Origin: a virus
Virus record (IMG/VR): IMGVR_UViG_3300043409_000956
Span: 1 to 64,000 of that record
Length of the DNA stretch: 64,000 nucleotides
Reading direction: 5' to 3' (one strand)
Part shown: one piece after another, positions 51,178 to 59,386 of the stretch
Position numbering within the stretch: position 1 is the first letter of the stretch
Layout: each line of letters opens with the position of its first letter
The notes under the pieces: generated by a model
Database searches by the model: none
Seen by the model: only the letters and a program-made list of their open reading frames with translations
What the model was told of the DNA's origin: nothing
Translations under genes and position numbers: made by a program

Positions 51178-51614
51178 CACAAGAAGAACGCGAACAAGTT
51201 GAACGAATTAAACAACGTGCAGATCGTAAGATCTGGGTCACATTCCGTAAAGAAGGTATACATTGCTATCCTGCGGCGGCCACTGATCCTGCACTGGCCA
51301 CAGGCGATGAATATGATGTGAGTTTCTTGGGATCTCCACATCGTCACATATTCCACTTTAGAGTGTGGATTGATGTGTTGCACAACGATCGTGACATTGA
51401 GTTTATTCAATTCAAACGTTGGTTAGAAAATTTGTACAAAGACGGCATCTTGCAACTGGACTACAAGAGTTGTGAAATGATGTCAGATGATTTGTATTTG
51501 CAAATTGCCAATCGTTATCCCAACCGTGCTATCTGGATTGAAGTTTCTGAAGATGGTGAGAATGGCGCACTAATTAAGTATGAGACCTTTCGGCCACAAC
51601 TTATTAGTGTGTGA
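51174..51614 (+). CDS. QueD/6-pyruvoyl-tetrahydropterin synthase-like protein
   Basis: His30 in GIHCYP and His56/His58 in PHRHIFHFRV fit the zinc triad (family: AAH and HGH). DIEFIQFKRWLENLY corresponds to the IDFxxLK stretch, and WIEVSEDGENGALIKYE to the terminal Glu strand. Cys31 is a possible catalytic residue. QueD makes carboxy-tetrahydropterin from the FolE product. The match is partial, so an unrelated T-fold protein is possible. Confidence 0.5.
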   Translation: MTQEEREQVERIKQRADRKIWVTFRKEGIHCYPAAATDPALATGDEYDVSFLGSPHRHIFHFRVWIDVLHNDRDIEFIQFKRWLENLYKDGILQLDYKSCEMMSDDLYLQIANRYPNRAIWIEVSEDGENGALIKYETFRPQLISV

Positions 51615-52423
51615 TGTTAACGTTTGATGTAAGTTCCCCCAATCTTGTGTTGGTGCAGTATCCGGGTGGCGGATATGGGAATTTACTACATCATTTGTTG
51701 ACTGAATTTCTCGAAGATACAGTAAAAGTAAATAACGACCAGTTTGCTGTCAGTGGTACTGGTAATAGCCACAACACCGTTAAGTACACCGCCAAACACG
51801 AAACTCCGTTTGATCGAGAATACGTACCCGAAGTGTTTTTTCAATCAGCGCATGATCAAATAGCACAAGGTCGAAAGTTTTTAGTTTTATGTGACCCAAC
51901 TCCGGTTGCAGATAATCGTAAACAATTATTAGCACAGTTTCCGAATGCCCACATGGTTCGGGTATATACTGATACCTTTATCGACAGGTTAGTGATGTTA
52001 ACTAATCTAATGACCAAGTCCTACACCGATAATACCAAACAAGAATTATACAAAAATTCCCTACTAGGACACGATACTGTTGCTGGACTAACTGACGAAC
52101 AAATTGTTGATATGTTGGTGTTGACCTTTAGACAAAAGTTCAATGCATATGGTATGATGTTTAATAAGCCATTGAGTAATGATCGCATATATAACTTTAA
52201 CTTTAGATCCTTTACTAATTTTGATTCATTACTAAAAGAGTTACAGGGTGTTGCAACTTTTCTAAATACATCTATAACAGATGTAGAACAGTTGAGGTGT
52301 TTCTTTAGTGAATGGAAAATGACCCAGTCATCACATCAATACTATGACTATACCGCAGATACTGTAACCAACTCAAACGATTTAACGGGCAAGGCATTGG
52401 TTAAATTTTATGCGACACTTTAA
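51614..52423 (+). CDS. P-loop, sulfotransferase-like protein
   Basis: LVLVQYPGGGYGNLLHHLL is a P-loop-like first strand and turn. NAHMVRVYTDTFIDRLVMLTN resembles the 3'-phosphate strand. ATG 51614 overlaps the previous stop; GTG 51611 is the alternative. Similar style to 21192 and 48285. Target unknown. Confidence 0.5.
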   Translation: MLTFDVSSPNLVLVQYPGGGYGNLLHHLLTEFLEDTVKVNNDQFAVSGTGNSHNTVKYTAKHETPFDREYVPEVFFQSAHDQIAQGRKFLVLCDPTPVADNRKQLLAQFPNAHMVRVYTDTFIDRLVMLTNLMTKSYTDNTKQELYKNSLLGHDTVAGLTDEQIVDMLVLTFRQKFNAYGMMFNKPLSNDRIYNFNFRSFTNFDSLLKELQGVATFLNTSITDVEQLRCFFSEWKMTQSSHQYYDYTADTVTNSNDLTGKALVKFYATL

Positions 52424-52916
52424 TACATATACTCAACTACAATGTAAATGCAATCCCAGCATGGCTCCCACTTTGCAGGACCAAGAGTTTACGGACTGGT
52501 TGTCCACAGTACCACACAATAACTTGTTAGACCTAACAGACAAACACGAACAAGATAAATCAGACTACTATTCTTTTAAAAAACACCAGCAAGGGCAAGC
52601 GCCCTGGGACGTTGTCACTTATACCAATACCACTCGGGTTGTAGACTTGACACAATTACTCGGCAGAATAGATCAATTGGCAAACCAGATTAACAGCAAT
52701 GGGTATTTTTATCTTGCACTAAACAAATGGACAACAACAGTATCTAATCCGGATTCAGACTTTGCAAAATTAAGTTACGACCAGGCCATCGAGCAGTATG
52801 TGGCAAAATACATTAAAAATTATTCCTGTGTAGATTACAAATACATAGACAATGATCGTGGTGGACTTGGTAACTTTGTACACGGAAACAATAGATGTTG
52901 GCTACAGAAGCTATGA
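52410..52916 (+). CDS. Hypothetical protein, 168 residues
   Basis: Starts inside the previous gene. N-terminal CKCNPSM and a Tyr/Asp-rich C-terminus (YSCVDYKYIDNDRGGLGNF) with no recognised domain. The pattern RVVDLTQLLGRIDQ and FYLALNKW may be a degenerate Rossmann-like core. Confidence 0.55.
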   Translation: MRHFNTYTQLQCKCNPSMAPTLQDQEFTDWLSTVPHNNLLDLTDKHEQDKSDYYSFKKHQQGQAPWDVVTYTNTTRVVDLTQLLGRIDQLANQINSNGYFYLALNKWTTTVSNPDSDFAKLSYDQAIEQYVAKYIKNYSCVDYKYIDNDRGGLGNFVHGNNRCWLQKL

Positions 52917-53476
52917 GTATCTATAATATAATGACCAAAAAGAACATGCGGTCGTTGATGATACATTTCAACCAACTGTACCAACATTATCGATCAACAC
53001 CCGATGTGTTAGTACCAACTGACAAAATAACTGTTAAATTGTTAAAGCCTGGAAGTACGTTAGTATGGAACTCATATGGTTATCGTTTTGTCAATCACAT
53101 ACAGGATCTGCACATATATGATGATTTTCAAAAGTCTAACATAAGTTTAGACAGGACATTTGATAACATTGTGATTGTTAATCCAATGGTACTACGTTAT
53201 ACAACAACCACAGAGTTATCAGAAAGATTACTTCCGTTAATTACCAAAATCAATGAAGGTGGTAGACTTCAATTGAGCTTTAATAGTCAATTTCTACTTT
53301 GGAATCGTGTTAGTTCACCAATTGGTCCTGAAATAGAACTTTTGGTTAACAAACTAGAGCAACAAGGCTTGCAATTAATCTTTAAAGATGTTAAACTACT
53401 ACAAACAACAATTACAGGAGACTGTAAGTTTTTGTTTGACAAATCTAAACAACTTGACATACATAAGGAACTATAA
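52913..53476 (+). CDS. Degenerate methyltransferase-like protein, about 187 residues
   Basis: ATG 52913 is in an ATGA overlap with the upstream stop and is preferred over ATG 52895. The order TLVWNSYGYRF, FDNIVIVNPMVLR, then NEGGRLQLSFNSQF recalls a class I methyltransferase, but motif I lacks the glycines. It may be inactive or a binding partner. Confidence 0.5.
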   Translation: MSIYNIMTKKNMRSLMIHFNQLYQHYRSTPDVLVPTDKITVKLLKPGSTLVWNSYGYRFVNHIQDLHIYDDFQKSNISLDRTFDNIVIVNPMVLRYTTTTELSERLLPLITKINEGGRLQLSFNSQFLLWNRVSSPIGPEIELLVNKLEQQGLQLIFKDVKLLQTTITGDCKFLFDKSKQLDIHKEL

Positions 53477-53743
53477 ATGTCGCAAGATTGGCTTAAAAAA
53501 TATCTTCGTATGAAACCCGAAGTTGACTTTCTCTTTAACGAGCTCGACGAGTATCTAGAGTTCTGTAAAAAGCAGGGTTATGTATACGATGAATGTCATC
53601 TAGGTAACGAAAAGACTCCGTGGGGTGAATGGCAACGAGTCAAGGCAGGAAAGATTCCTAAAAACAATTGGAGTCCTTATCCCAAAGAACCACGTCGAGA
53701 GTGGAAACCACGTGATACCAATTCCAATTGGAAGTATCGTTAA
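53477..53743 (+). CDS. Small conserved-type phage protein, 88 residues
   Basis: N-terminal MSQDWLKKYLRMKPEVDFLF then DEYLEFCKKQGYVYDE is a pattern I associate with unassigned T4-type phage proteins. The C-terminal half is basic and Trp/Pro-rich, disordered-looking. Function unknown. Confidence 0.6.
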   Translation: MSQDWLKKYLRMKPEVDFLFNELDEYLEFCKKQGYVYDECHLGNEKTPWGEWQRVKAGKIPKNNWSPYPKEPRREWKPRDTNSNWKYR

Positions 53744-54939
53744 TGCGTAAGTTGTTCTACATGGGACTAGAGCCCTACAAGGCCAGATATACTCTACAGT
53801 TGCAAGACTGGAACGAAGCAGTCTTTCGGCGTCGTGGCATTGACTATGTGTTGGTGCCTGGTGATACATTAAGTAATGATCAGGCCATAGTGACAGGACA
53901 AGTTCTAGATGCACATGGACGCACATACTTTGGCATGAGCCAACTTATGAATTTGGTCAAGATGATGAAGGCTGGAGAAGTCACAAATGAAGATGTTGTG
54001 TACTTTGAAGACATGTTTCAGCCCGGAATTGAATCATTACCGTACATCATCAATCAAGTTCCAGAACATCTTAGGCCTAGGATTTATGTTCGTTGTCTTG
54101 CTCAGAGCATTGATCCTGATGATTTTGTTCATGTATGGGGTATGGGTAAATGGATGGGCTTGTATGAAAAAATGGTAGACAGTTTTGTTACTGGTGTATT
54201 GGCCAGTAACGAAGAAATGGTCATGCACATGAAAATTGCAGGCTGGGAAGCCCCTGTATACAACATCTCCGGACTAGCGTTCGGTCGAGATGAAGTCCGT
54301 GCAAGAGTACCAGGTGAATTGAAACCATTTGATCAACGTAAAATGCGTGTGGGCTTTGCGGCTAGATGGGATCAAGAAAAGCAACCAGACTTCTACATGG
54401 ACTTGATTGAAGAATGGAATCGGAGACATGATGCCATGGGACTTGATCCCACGAATCGTGTGGAGTTTGCCATCTTCTCAGGTGCCGCACTAAAGAGCAA
54501 TAACGACAGTTATATGGCCCGTACAAGAGACCTACAGGCTCGCGGACTGTTGACATTGTATGAGGATTTAGATAAAAATGACTATTATGCTTTGCTTGAC
54601 GATACTAGGGTTTTATTTAATTGTGCTTTACAAGATTGGGTCTCAAACACTGTATCTGAGGCTGATACTCTGGGCTGTAATGTGCTTTACCCTGCTTATC
54701 GCAGTTTCCCCGAAACCTTTGCTAATGATCCTGACCGACTTTATGTCCCTTGGAGCATAGACGATGCTATCCGCAAGTTGATGGTGTTGCTGGCCAAGCC
54801 GCATGCCAACCTAGGTCGTATCAGCGCCTGGACTGACGGCACTATTGATCGCGTCTGCGATATTATGGAAGGCAAAGGCGAGTCTTGGCGGCGTATGAGT
54901 ACAGACTATCGCCGGCACACACATGAATCAAAATTTTAA
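53743..54939 (+). CDS. Glycosyltransferase, GT-B fold (GT4-like)
   Basis: 398 residues. RVGFAARWDQEKQPDFYMDL starts the second Rossmann domain; LTLYEDLDKNDYYALLDD and NCALQDWVSNTVSEADTLG give the nucleotide-sugar site with the catalytic Glu in VSEADTLG. The rest is the acceptor domain. In T4 relatives GT-B enzymes glucosylate DNA; here the acceptor is not readable. Starts in TAATG. Confidence 0.7.
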   Translation: MRKLFYMGLEPYKARYTLQLQDWNEAVFRRRGIDYVLVPGDTLSNDQAIVTGQVLDAHGRTYFGMSQLMNLVKMMKAGEVTNEDVVYFEDMFQPGIESLPYIINQVPEHLRPRIYVRCLAQSIDPDDFVHVWGMGKWMGLYEKMVDSFVTGVLASNEEMVMHMKIAGWEAPVYNISGLAFGRDEVRARVPGELKPFDQRKMRVGFAARWDQEKQPDFYMDLIEEWNRRHDAMGLDPTNRVEFAIFSGAALKSNNDSYMARTRDLQARGLLTLYEDLDKNDYYALLDDTRVLFNCALQDWVSNTVSEADTLGCNVLYPAYRSFPETFANDPDRLYVPWSIDDAIRKLMVLLAKPHANLGRISAWTDGTIDRVCDIMEGKGESWRRMSTDYRRHTHESKF

Positions 54940-54951
54940 CAAAGGAAAAAT

Positions 54952-55401
54952 ATGTCTATTACTATTAAAAACTTAGAGGCGGCGTTTGCCGGTGAGTCAC
55001 AGGCTCACACTAAATATCGCTATTTTGCAAAACTGGCTCGTGCCGAAGGATTTGAAGATGTTGCAAAACACTTTGAACATACAGCAGATCAAGAACTGCT
55101 ACACGCATGGGGCCATTTAGAATTGATCATTGGCAAGCCAACAACTCGCGAATGTTTGGAAAAGGCTATCGAAGGTGAGACCTATGAGTTCACCACAATG
55201 TATCCAGAGATGAAACATCAAGCCATTGTTGAAGGTGACGAACATGCTGTGCTTGAAGCAGACATGCAAATTGGCGAAAGTAAAGAACACGCAGAGCAAT
55301 TTGCCGCTATTCTAGCCAAGGCAGAAAAGCGTTTTTCCGCTCTACAACGAGTAGAGCAACATCATGCAAATCTTTACAAACAAAAATTGGAGGCACTATA
55401 A
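54952..55401 (+). CDS. Rubrerythrin diiron domain
   Basis: AAFAGESQAHTKYRYFAKLA, then FEHTADQELLHAWGHLE with ExxH ligands, and further Glu pairs (AIEGETYEF, EGDEHAVLEADM, KEHAEQF) form the rubrerythrin di-iron bundle. Length 149: the usual C-terminal rubredoxin domain is missing and is encoded separately at 55403. Rubrerythrins reduce peroxide. RBS AAAGGAAAA. Confidence 0.88.
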   Translation: MSITIKNLEAAFAGESQAHTKYRYFAKLARAEGFEDVAKHFEHTADQELLHAWGHLELIIGKPTTRECLEKAIEGETYEFTTMYPEMKHQAIVEGDEHAVLEADMQIGESKEHAEQFAAILAKAEKRFSALQRVEQHHANLYKQKLEAL

Positions 55402-55402
55402 T

Positions 55403-55531
55403 ATGGAACATGTATGTGTAATTTGTGGTCATGTACACGACGAAGAAACAGAAGGCAAATGGGAAGATCTTCCTGAGGACTTTCCTTGTCCTGAATGCGG
55501 TGGGTTCAAAGCAGACTACGAGTCTATTTAA
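55403..55531 (+). CDS. Rubredoxin-like protein, 42 residues
   Basis: Two knuckles, CVIC and CPEC, with WEDLPEDFPCPEC spacing give the Fe(SCys)4 site of a rubredoxin. It starts one base after the rubrerythrin stop. Probably the electron donor of the rubrerythrin, which would otherwise carry it as a fused domain. Confidence 0.85.
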   Translation: MEHVCVICGHVHDEETEGKWEDLPEDFPCPECGGFKADYESI

Positions 55532-55533
55532 AA

Positions 55534-56757
55534 ATGTCTAAGAAGAAATCTGAACAAGCGGAAGCAGTCAACGCCGAGTACGAGCAGTTAATGGCGACTC
55601 TCAAGTTCACTCCACGTACCTATAAAATCTCCATGTGGGGCTATGGTGGTGAAATAGTCATGGGTACCGTGGATAAAAAAGTCTGGAACTACTGCATGAA
55701 AAACTCAGTAGATCTGCAAGAAATAGCCTGGAGCGATGAAGACACTGTGCAAGATGAAATGGGATTAGATTTAGATCAGTTACCGTTTACACCAGGGTCC
55801 TGGTATGAATGTGATAGCATGGCACATGTGAATGGGGTCAGTCGCGACTCGGGACACATCCAGATTGAAGATGAAAAAGGCAACACAGTATTTGAAAAAA
55901 GCCTAGATGACTGCGACGGTTGCGAAGACAGTCCGCAGTGGTCGGGGCAAGATGAAGTCTGGGTGGGCAGTCGCAAAAAAGGCGAAGTGGTATTCATTGG
56001 TAGAAGCAACGAAAAAGGCACATTCTTCGACGGTGAGATTGAACTGCGAGCCCCGTTTGATATTGAAAAACTAGAACTCTACTACGATGAAGTGGACGGA
56101 GAAGAGATTGTGAACTCCGTGATGTATGACGGTGAAGAAATCGACAACAACGGTGGCAGCACTGACGGCAAGAGTTCAGACATGATCATGGTTCGGCTCA
56201 CTGACAACAAGGGAAACTTTGAACGCTATGCACCCGAAGAGAAAGATTGGGGTCATCCTCCACATGGTTCAAGTCCCAGCACCTGGGAAAAGTCTAAAAC
56301 ATTTAAGTTTACAAAAGTCCAACCCACACTGCCTGGGTATTACAGTTGTACCTGGAAGCACTATGGCACAACATATGGCACAGCATACTGGGATGGCACA
56401 CAGTTTGGCGAATGGGAATACGGCAAGTTCAATCCTATTACAGGAGAGATTGTGACTTGGTCGGGCTATAACTGGGACACTGGTTCATGGGTCAACCAAC
56501 CACCAGAACCTGTAGATATTGCGTGTGACAATAAAAAATGCGGTTGGGTAGGCAAGAGTGAGGATCGTCGCACTGACGATGACTACAACGATCACTGCCC
56601 CGAATGTGATGGCACAGAGTTTACTTGGATTGACTATGATCCAGACTCAGCAGTTGGACGCAAGAATCGTGCTAAGTACTGTCGAGAGTGGGATCCTGCA
56701 ATTGCCATGGATCGTATTGTTGCTACTGCAACAGAACAAAGTTTAGAAGAAAAGTAA
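55534..56757 (+). CDS. Hypothetical protein, 407 residues, with zinc-ribbon C-terminus
   Basis: ATG 55534 is used. Acidic, aromatic body with many short beta elements (YKISMWGYGGEIVMG, GSWYECDSMAHVNGV, TLPGYYSCTWKHYGT). C-terminally, ACDNKKCGWVG and HCPECDGTEF form a likely four-Cys zinc ribbon. Phage proteins of this type are common and unassigned. Could bind nucleic acid. Confidence 0.65.
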   Translation: MSKKKSEQAEAVNAEYEQLMATLKFTPRTYKISMWGYGGEIVMGTVDKKVWNYCMKNSVDLQEIAWSDEDTVQDEMGLDLDQLPFTPGSWYECDSMAHVNGVSRDSGHIQIEDEKGNTVFEKSLDDCDGCEDSPQWSGQDEVWVGSRKKGEVVFIGRSNEKGTFFDGEIELRAPFDIEKLELYYDEVDGEEIVNSVMYDGEEIDNNGGSTDGKSSDMIMVRLTDNKGNFERYAPEEKDWGHPPHGSSPSTWEKSKTFKFTKVQPTLPGYYSCTWKHYGTTYGTAYWDGTQFGEWEYGKFNPITGEIVTWSGYNWDTGSWVNQPPEPVDIACDNKKCGWVGKSEDRRTDDDYNDHCPECDGTEFTWIDYDPDSAVGRKNRAKYCREWDPAIAMDRIVATATEQSLEEK

Positions 56758-56781
56758 TCATTTAACATAAAGGAAAATAAA

Positions 56782-56964
56782 ATGACTGATTTAAAAGCAC
56801 CGTTTGAAGCATACTTGGCTGAGAACGAAAAATTCGAAGGTGGTAACAATGCCGCAGGTACCCGTGCTCGCAAAGCATTGGCCGAACTAGGTAAAGCAGT
56901 CAAGGCACGCCGTAACGAAATTACCGAAACTAAAAATGCGAGAGTTGCCGCTAAAGCAAAATAA
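56782..56964 (+). CDS. Histone-like small basic protein, 60 residues
   Basis: NNAAGTRARKALAELGKAVKARRNE and a Lys/Ala tail resemble bacterial histone H1-like (Hc1-type) proteins. Very basic, likely DNA-binding. The site is AAAGGAAAAT. It overlaps the GalE-like start by one base. Confidence 0.65.
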   Translation: MTDLKAPFEAYLAENEKFEGGNNAAGTRARKALAELGKAVKARRNEITETKNARVAAKAK

Positions 56965-57935
56965 TGAACAGAACTGTTGTTGTAACAGGTGGATGTGGCT
57001 ACATAGGTAGCCATGTTGCTCGTGCATTTAAACAAAACAATGATACTGTACACATCATTGATCAAGTCAACCGCGAGCATACTCTCAAAGACATTGATGG
57101 ATATCTGATTGCCGACTTTGCCAGTGACGAAGCCCTGGCTATGATAGTTAACCTAGCACCCGATGTTGTTGTACATTGTGCTGGCACCAGCTTGGTTGGG
57201 CCCAGCATAACTGACCCCGCCGAATACTACACAAACAACATAGTCAAGACCATTGCCTTGTTGAATGTTGTTAGACACATGTCCAAACGGCCTGTGATAC
57301 TGTTTAGCAGTAGTGCCAGTGTGTACGGCGTACCTGATACTTGGCCCACCGATGAAGGCAGTGACATACAACCCATCAGTCCCTACGGTGCTACCAAGGC
57401 CATGACTGAACGCATACTAGATGACTATTTCAAAGCATACGACATTCATAGTATGTGTTTTAGATATTTTAATGCGGCAGGTGCCGAGCCTTTTAATTCG
57501 GATCTTGGGCAAGAACCTGGTGCAACACATATTGTTGCTCGTGCATTAGAAGCCAGCATTGCTAATCGTGCATTTACAATCAACGGTGACGACTACGATA
57601 CCGACGATGGTACTTGTGTTCGAGACTATGTGCATGTATGGGATTTAGCTCAGGCACATATACTAGGTGTCAACTACCTGCTAGATGACTATCCGCAACC
57701 AGGTGCTTATGTTTTAAATCTTGGCACTCGAGAGGGAATAAGTAATAAACAAATCGTTGATTATGTGTTTAACAAATACGGATTACCATTTGTTAACTAC
57801 GGACCAAAGCGGCCGGGCGACCCAGATATACTCGTAGCCGATGCTACACAAGCAAAGAACCTATTGGGATGGGTGCCCAAGTACAGCAACATTGAAACTA
57901 TTATCAACTCAGCACACAAATGGTATACTAAATGA
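56964..57935 (+). CDS. UDP-glucose 4-epimerase-like (GalE type)
   Basis: SDR epimerase: VVVTGGCGYIGSHVA (GxxGxxG), SSSASVYG, the YGATK catalytic Tyr/Lys, and FRYFNAAGAEP, which is a GalE signature. DYVHVWDLAQAHI follows. 323 residues, normal length. Interconverts nucleotide sugars and opens the sugar cassette. Confidence 0.88.
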   Translation: MNRTVVVTGGCGYIGSHVARAFKQNNDTVHIIDQVNREHTLKDIDGYLIADFASDEALAMIVNLAPDVVVHCAGTSLVGPSITDPAEYYTNNIVKTIALLNVVRHMSKRPVILFSSSASVYGVPDTWPTDEGSDIQPISPYGATKAMTERILDDYFKAYDIHSMCFRYFNAAGAEPFNSDLGQEPGATHIVARALEASIANRAFTINGDDYDTDDGTCVRDYVHVWDLAQAHILGVNYLLDDYPQPGAYVLNLGTREGISNKQIVDYVFNKYGLPFVNYGPKRPGDPDILVADATQAKNLLGWVPKYSNIETIINSAHKWYTK

Positions 57936-58291
57936 CAAGACTATACGGACAAGTAGAAAAAGGGTGGGGTTCAGAAGAAATCTGGGCCAGCAACGACCGA
58001 TACTGCGGTAAGTTAATGAACTTTAATACCGGTGCAAAATTCAGTATGCATTTCCATGCAGAAAAAGATGAGAGCTGGTATGTGCTCAGTGGAAAGTTCA
58101 GTGTACACTACATCGACACCGTAGATGCCAGTCTACGTACAGCAGAACTGAATCCTGGAGACACATGGCATAACCTACCATTGTTGCCACATCAATTAGA
58201 GTGTGTTGAAGCTGGTACTGTAATCGAAGTTAGTACACCAGACAGCGTAGAAGACAACTATCGTGTGGGTAAAGGTGATAGTCAACGATGA
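57932..58291 (+). CDS. Cupin, mannose-6-phosphate isomerase type II-like
   Basis: SMHFHAEKDESWYVLSGKFSV and NPGDTWHNLPLLPHQ are the two cupin motifs. WGSEEIW at the start matches the pattern before type II PMI domains. 119 residues. Overlaps both neighbours by four bases, so part of the cassette. Confidence 0.7.
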   Translation: MTRLYGQVEKGWGSEEIWASNDRYCGKLMNFNTGAKFSMHFHAEKDESWYVLSGKFSVHYIDTVDASLRTAELNPGDTWHNLPLLPHQLECVEAGTVIEVSTPDSVEDNYRVGKGDSQR

Positions 58292-58698
58292 CTCGAGTAT
58301 TTGTTAACGGCACCTTTGATATTATGCATCGAGGTCATCTCGAAATGCTCGAATATGCTCGTAGCCTTGGTGATGAAGTATTGGTTGCCATAGATTCTGA
58401 CAGACGTGTTCGAGAACTAAAAGGCGGTGGCCGACCTATCAATAACCAAATAGATAGACAATTTATGCTAGAAAGTTTAAAATACGTTGACAGAGTTTGC
58501 ATTTTTGATTCTGACGCGGAATTAATCAACACAATCAAACAGTATGATGTTGACGTTATGGTCAAGGGCAGTGACTATAAAGGTTATCCTATAATTGGAC
58601 AAGAGTACTGTAAACACATTGAATTTTTTAAATTAATAAATGAATACTCAACAACCAAAGCAATTCAACATATTGCTGATCGGCGACGACTGCATTGA
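58288..58698 (+). CDS. Sugar-phosphate nucleotidyltransferase (HldE C-terminal / RfaE2-like)
   Basis: RVFVNGTFDIMHRGHLEML has the HxGH motif (His14 and His17); VAIDSDRRVRELKGGGRP and VKGSDYK follow, as in heptose-1-phosphate adenylyltransferase. In bacteria this is the C-terminal half of HldE; here it is separate and precedes the kinase. Confidence 0.8.
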   Translation: MTRVFVNGTFDIMHRGHLEMLEYARSLGDEVLVAIDSDRRVRELKGGGRPINNQIDRQFMLESLKYVDRVCIFDSDAELINTIKQYDVDVMVKGSDYKGYPIIGQEYCKHIEFFKLINEYSTTKAIQHIADRRRLH

Positions 58699-59386
58699 TG
58701 TATACCAATTTGGCACTGTAGATCGCATCAGTCCCGAAGCTCCTGTACCTGTATTTGAATGCACCCATAAGGATACCAAACCCGGCATGGCCGGCAATGT
58801 GGCCAAGAACTTGGAAGCACTGGGTTGTCGGGTCACATACCTACACAACGAAACATCAACCAAGACCAGACTAATTGATGTTCGTAGTAAGCAACAAATT
58901 GTACGCATAGACAGCGACAGTCGATGCACACCGTTAACATTTGATACTGTTATCCCACCAGGGTATGATGCTATTGTTGTCAGTGATTATAACAAGGGTA
59001 CAGTAACATATGAATTACTTACGGAGTTACGTGAAGGTTTTGCAGGTCCCATCTTTGTTGACACAAAGAAAACAGATCTGGCACAACTGGAAGGTTGTAT
59101 TGTAAAGATTAATCAACTTGAGTCGAGTCGTATTACCAGTCGGTGTACAGACTTGATTGTAACACAAGGTGACAAGGGTGCGGTCTGGAGTGACATACAT
59201 TTTACTGCCAGACGTGTAGAAGTTGCTGATGTGTGTGGTGCTGGGGATACATTCCTAGCCGCACTAACTTACAAATATCTAACAGAAGACAACATGCCGC
59301 CTGCTATAAACTTTGCTATCCGTGCCAGTGCTGTTACTGTACAGCACATCGGTAACTATGCACCCACTGTAGAGGAAATTGCATGA
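58640..59386 (+). CDS. PfkB-family sugar kinase (HldE N-terminal / RfaE1-like)
   Basis: FNILLIGDDCIDVYQFGTVDRISPEAPVPVF splits into the HldE-type start, with GMAGNVAKNLEALG and the ribokinase signature CGAGDTFLAAL (Asp as base). At 248 residues it is shorter than the usual HldE kinase half (about 320). The start overlaps the previous gene by 59 bases and has no clear ribosome site. Confidence 0.78.
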   Translation: MNTQQPKQFNILLIGDDCIDVYQFGTVDRISPEAPVPVFECTHKDTKPGMAGNVAKNLEALGCRVTYLHNETSTKTRLIDVRSKQQIVRIDSDSRCTPLTFDTVIPPGYDAIVVSDYNKGTVTYELLTELREGFAGPIFVDTKKTDLAQLEGCIVKINQLESSRITSRCTDLIVTQGDKGAVWSDIHFTARRVEVADVCGAGDTFLAALTYKYLTEDNMPPAINFAIRASAVTVQHIGNYAPTVEEIA

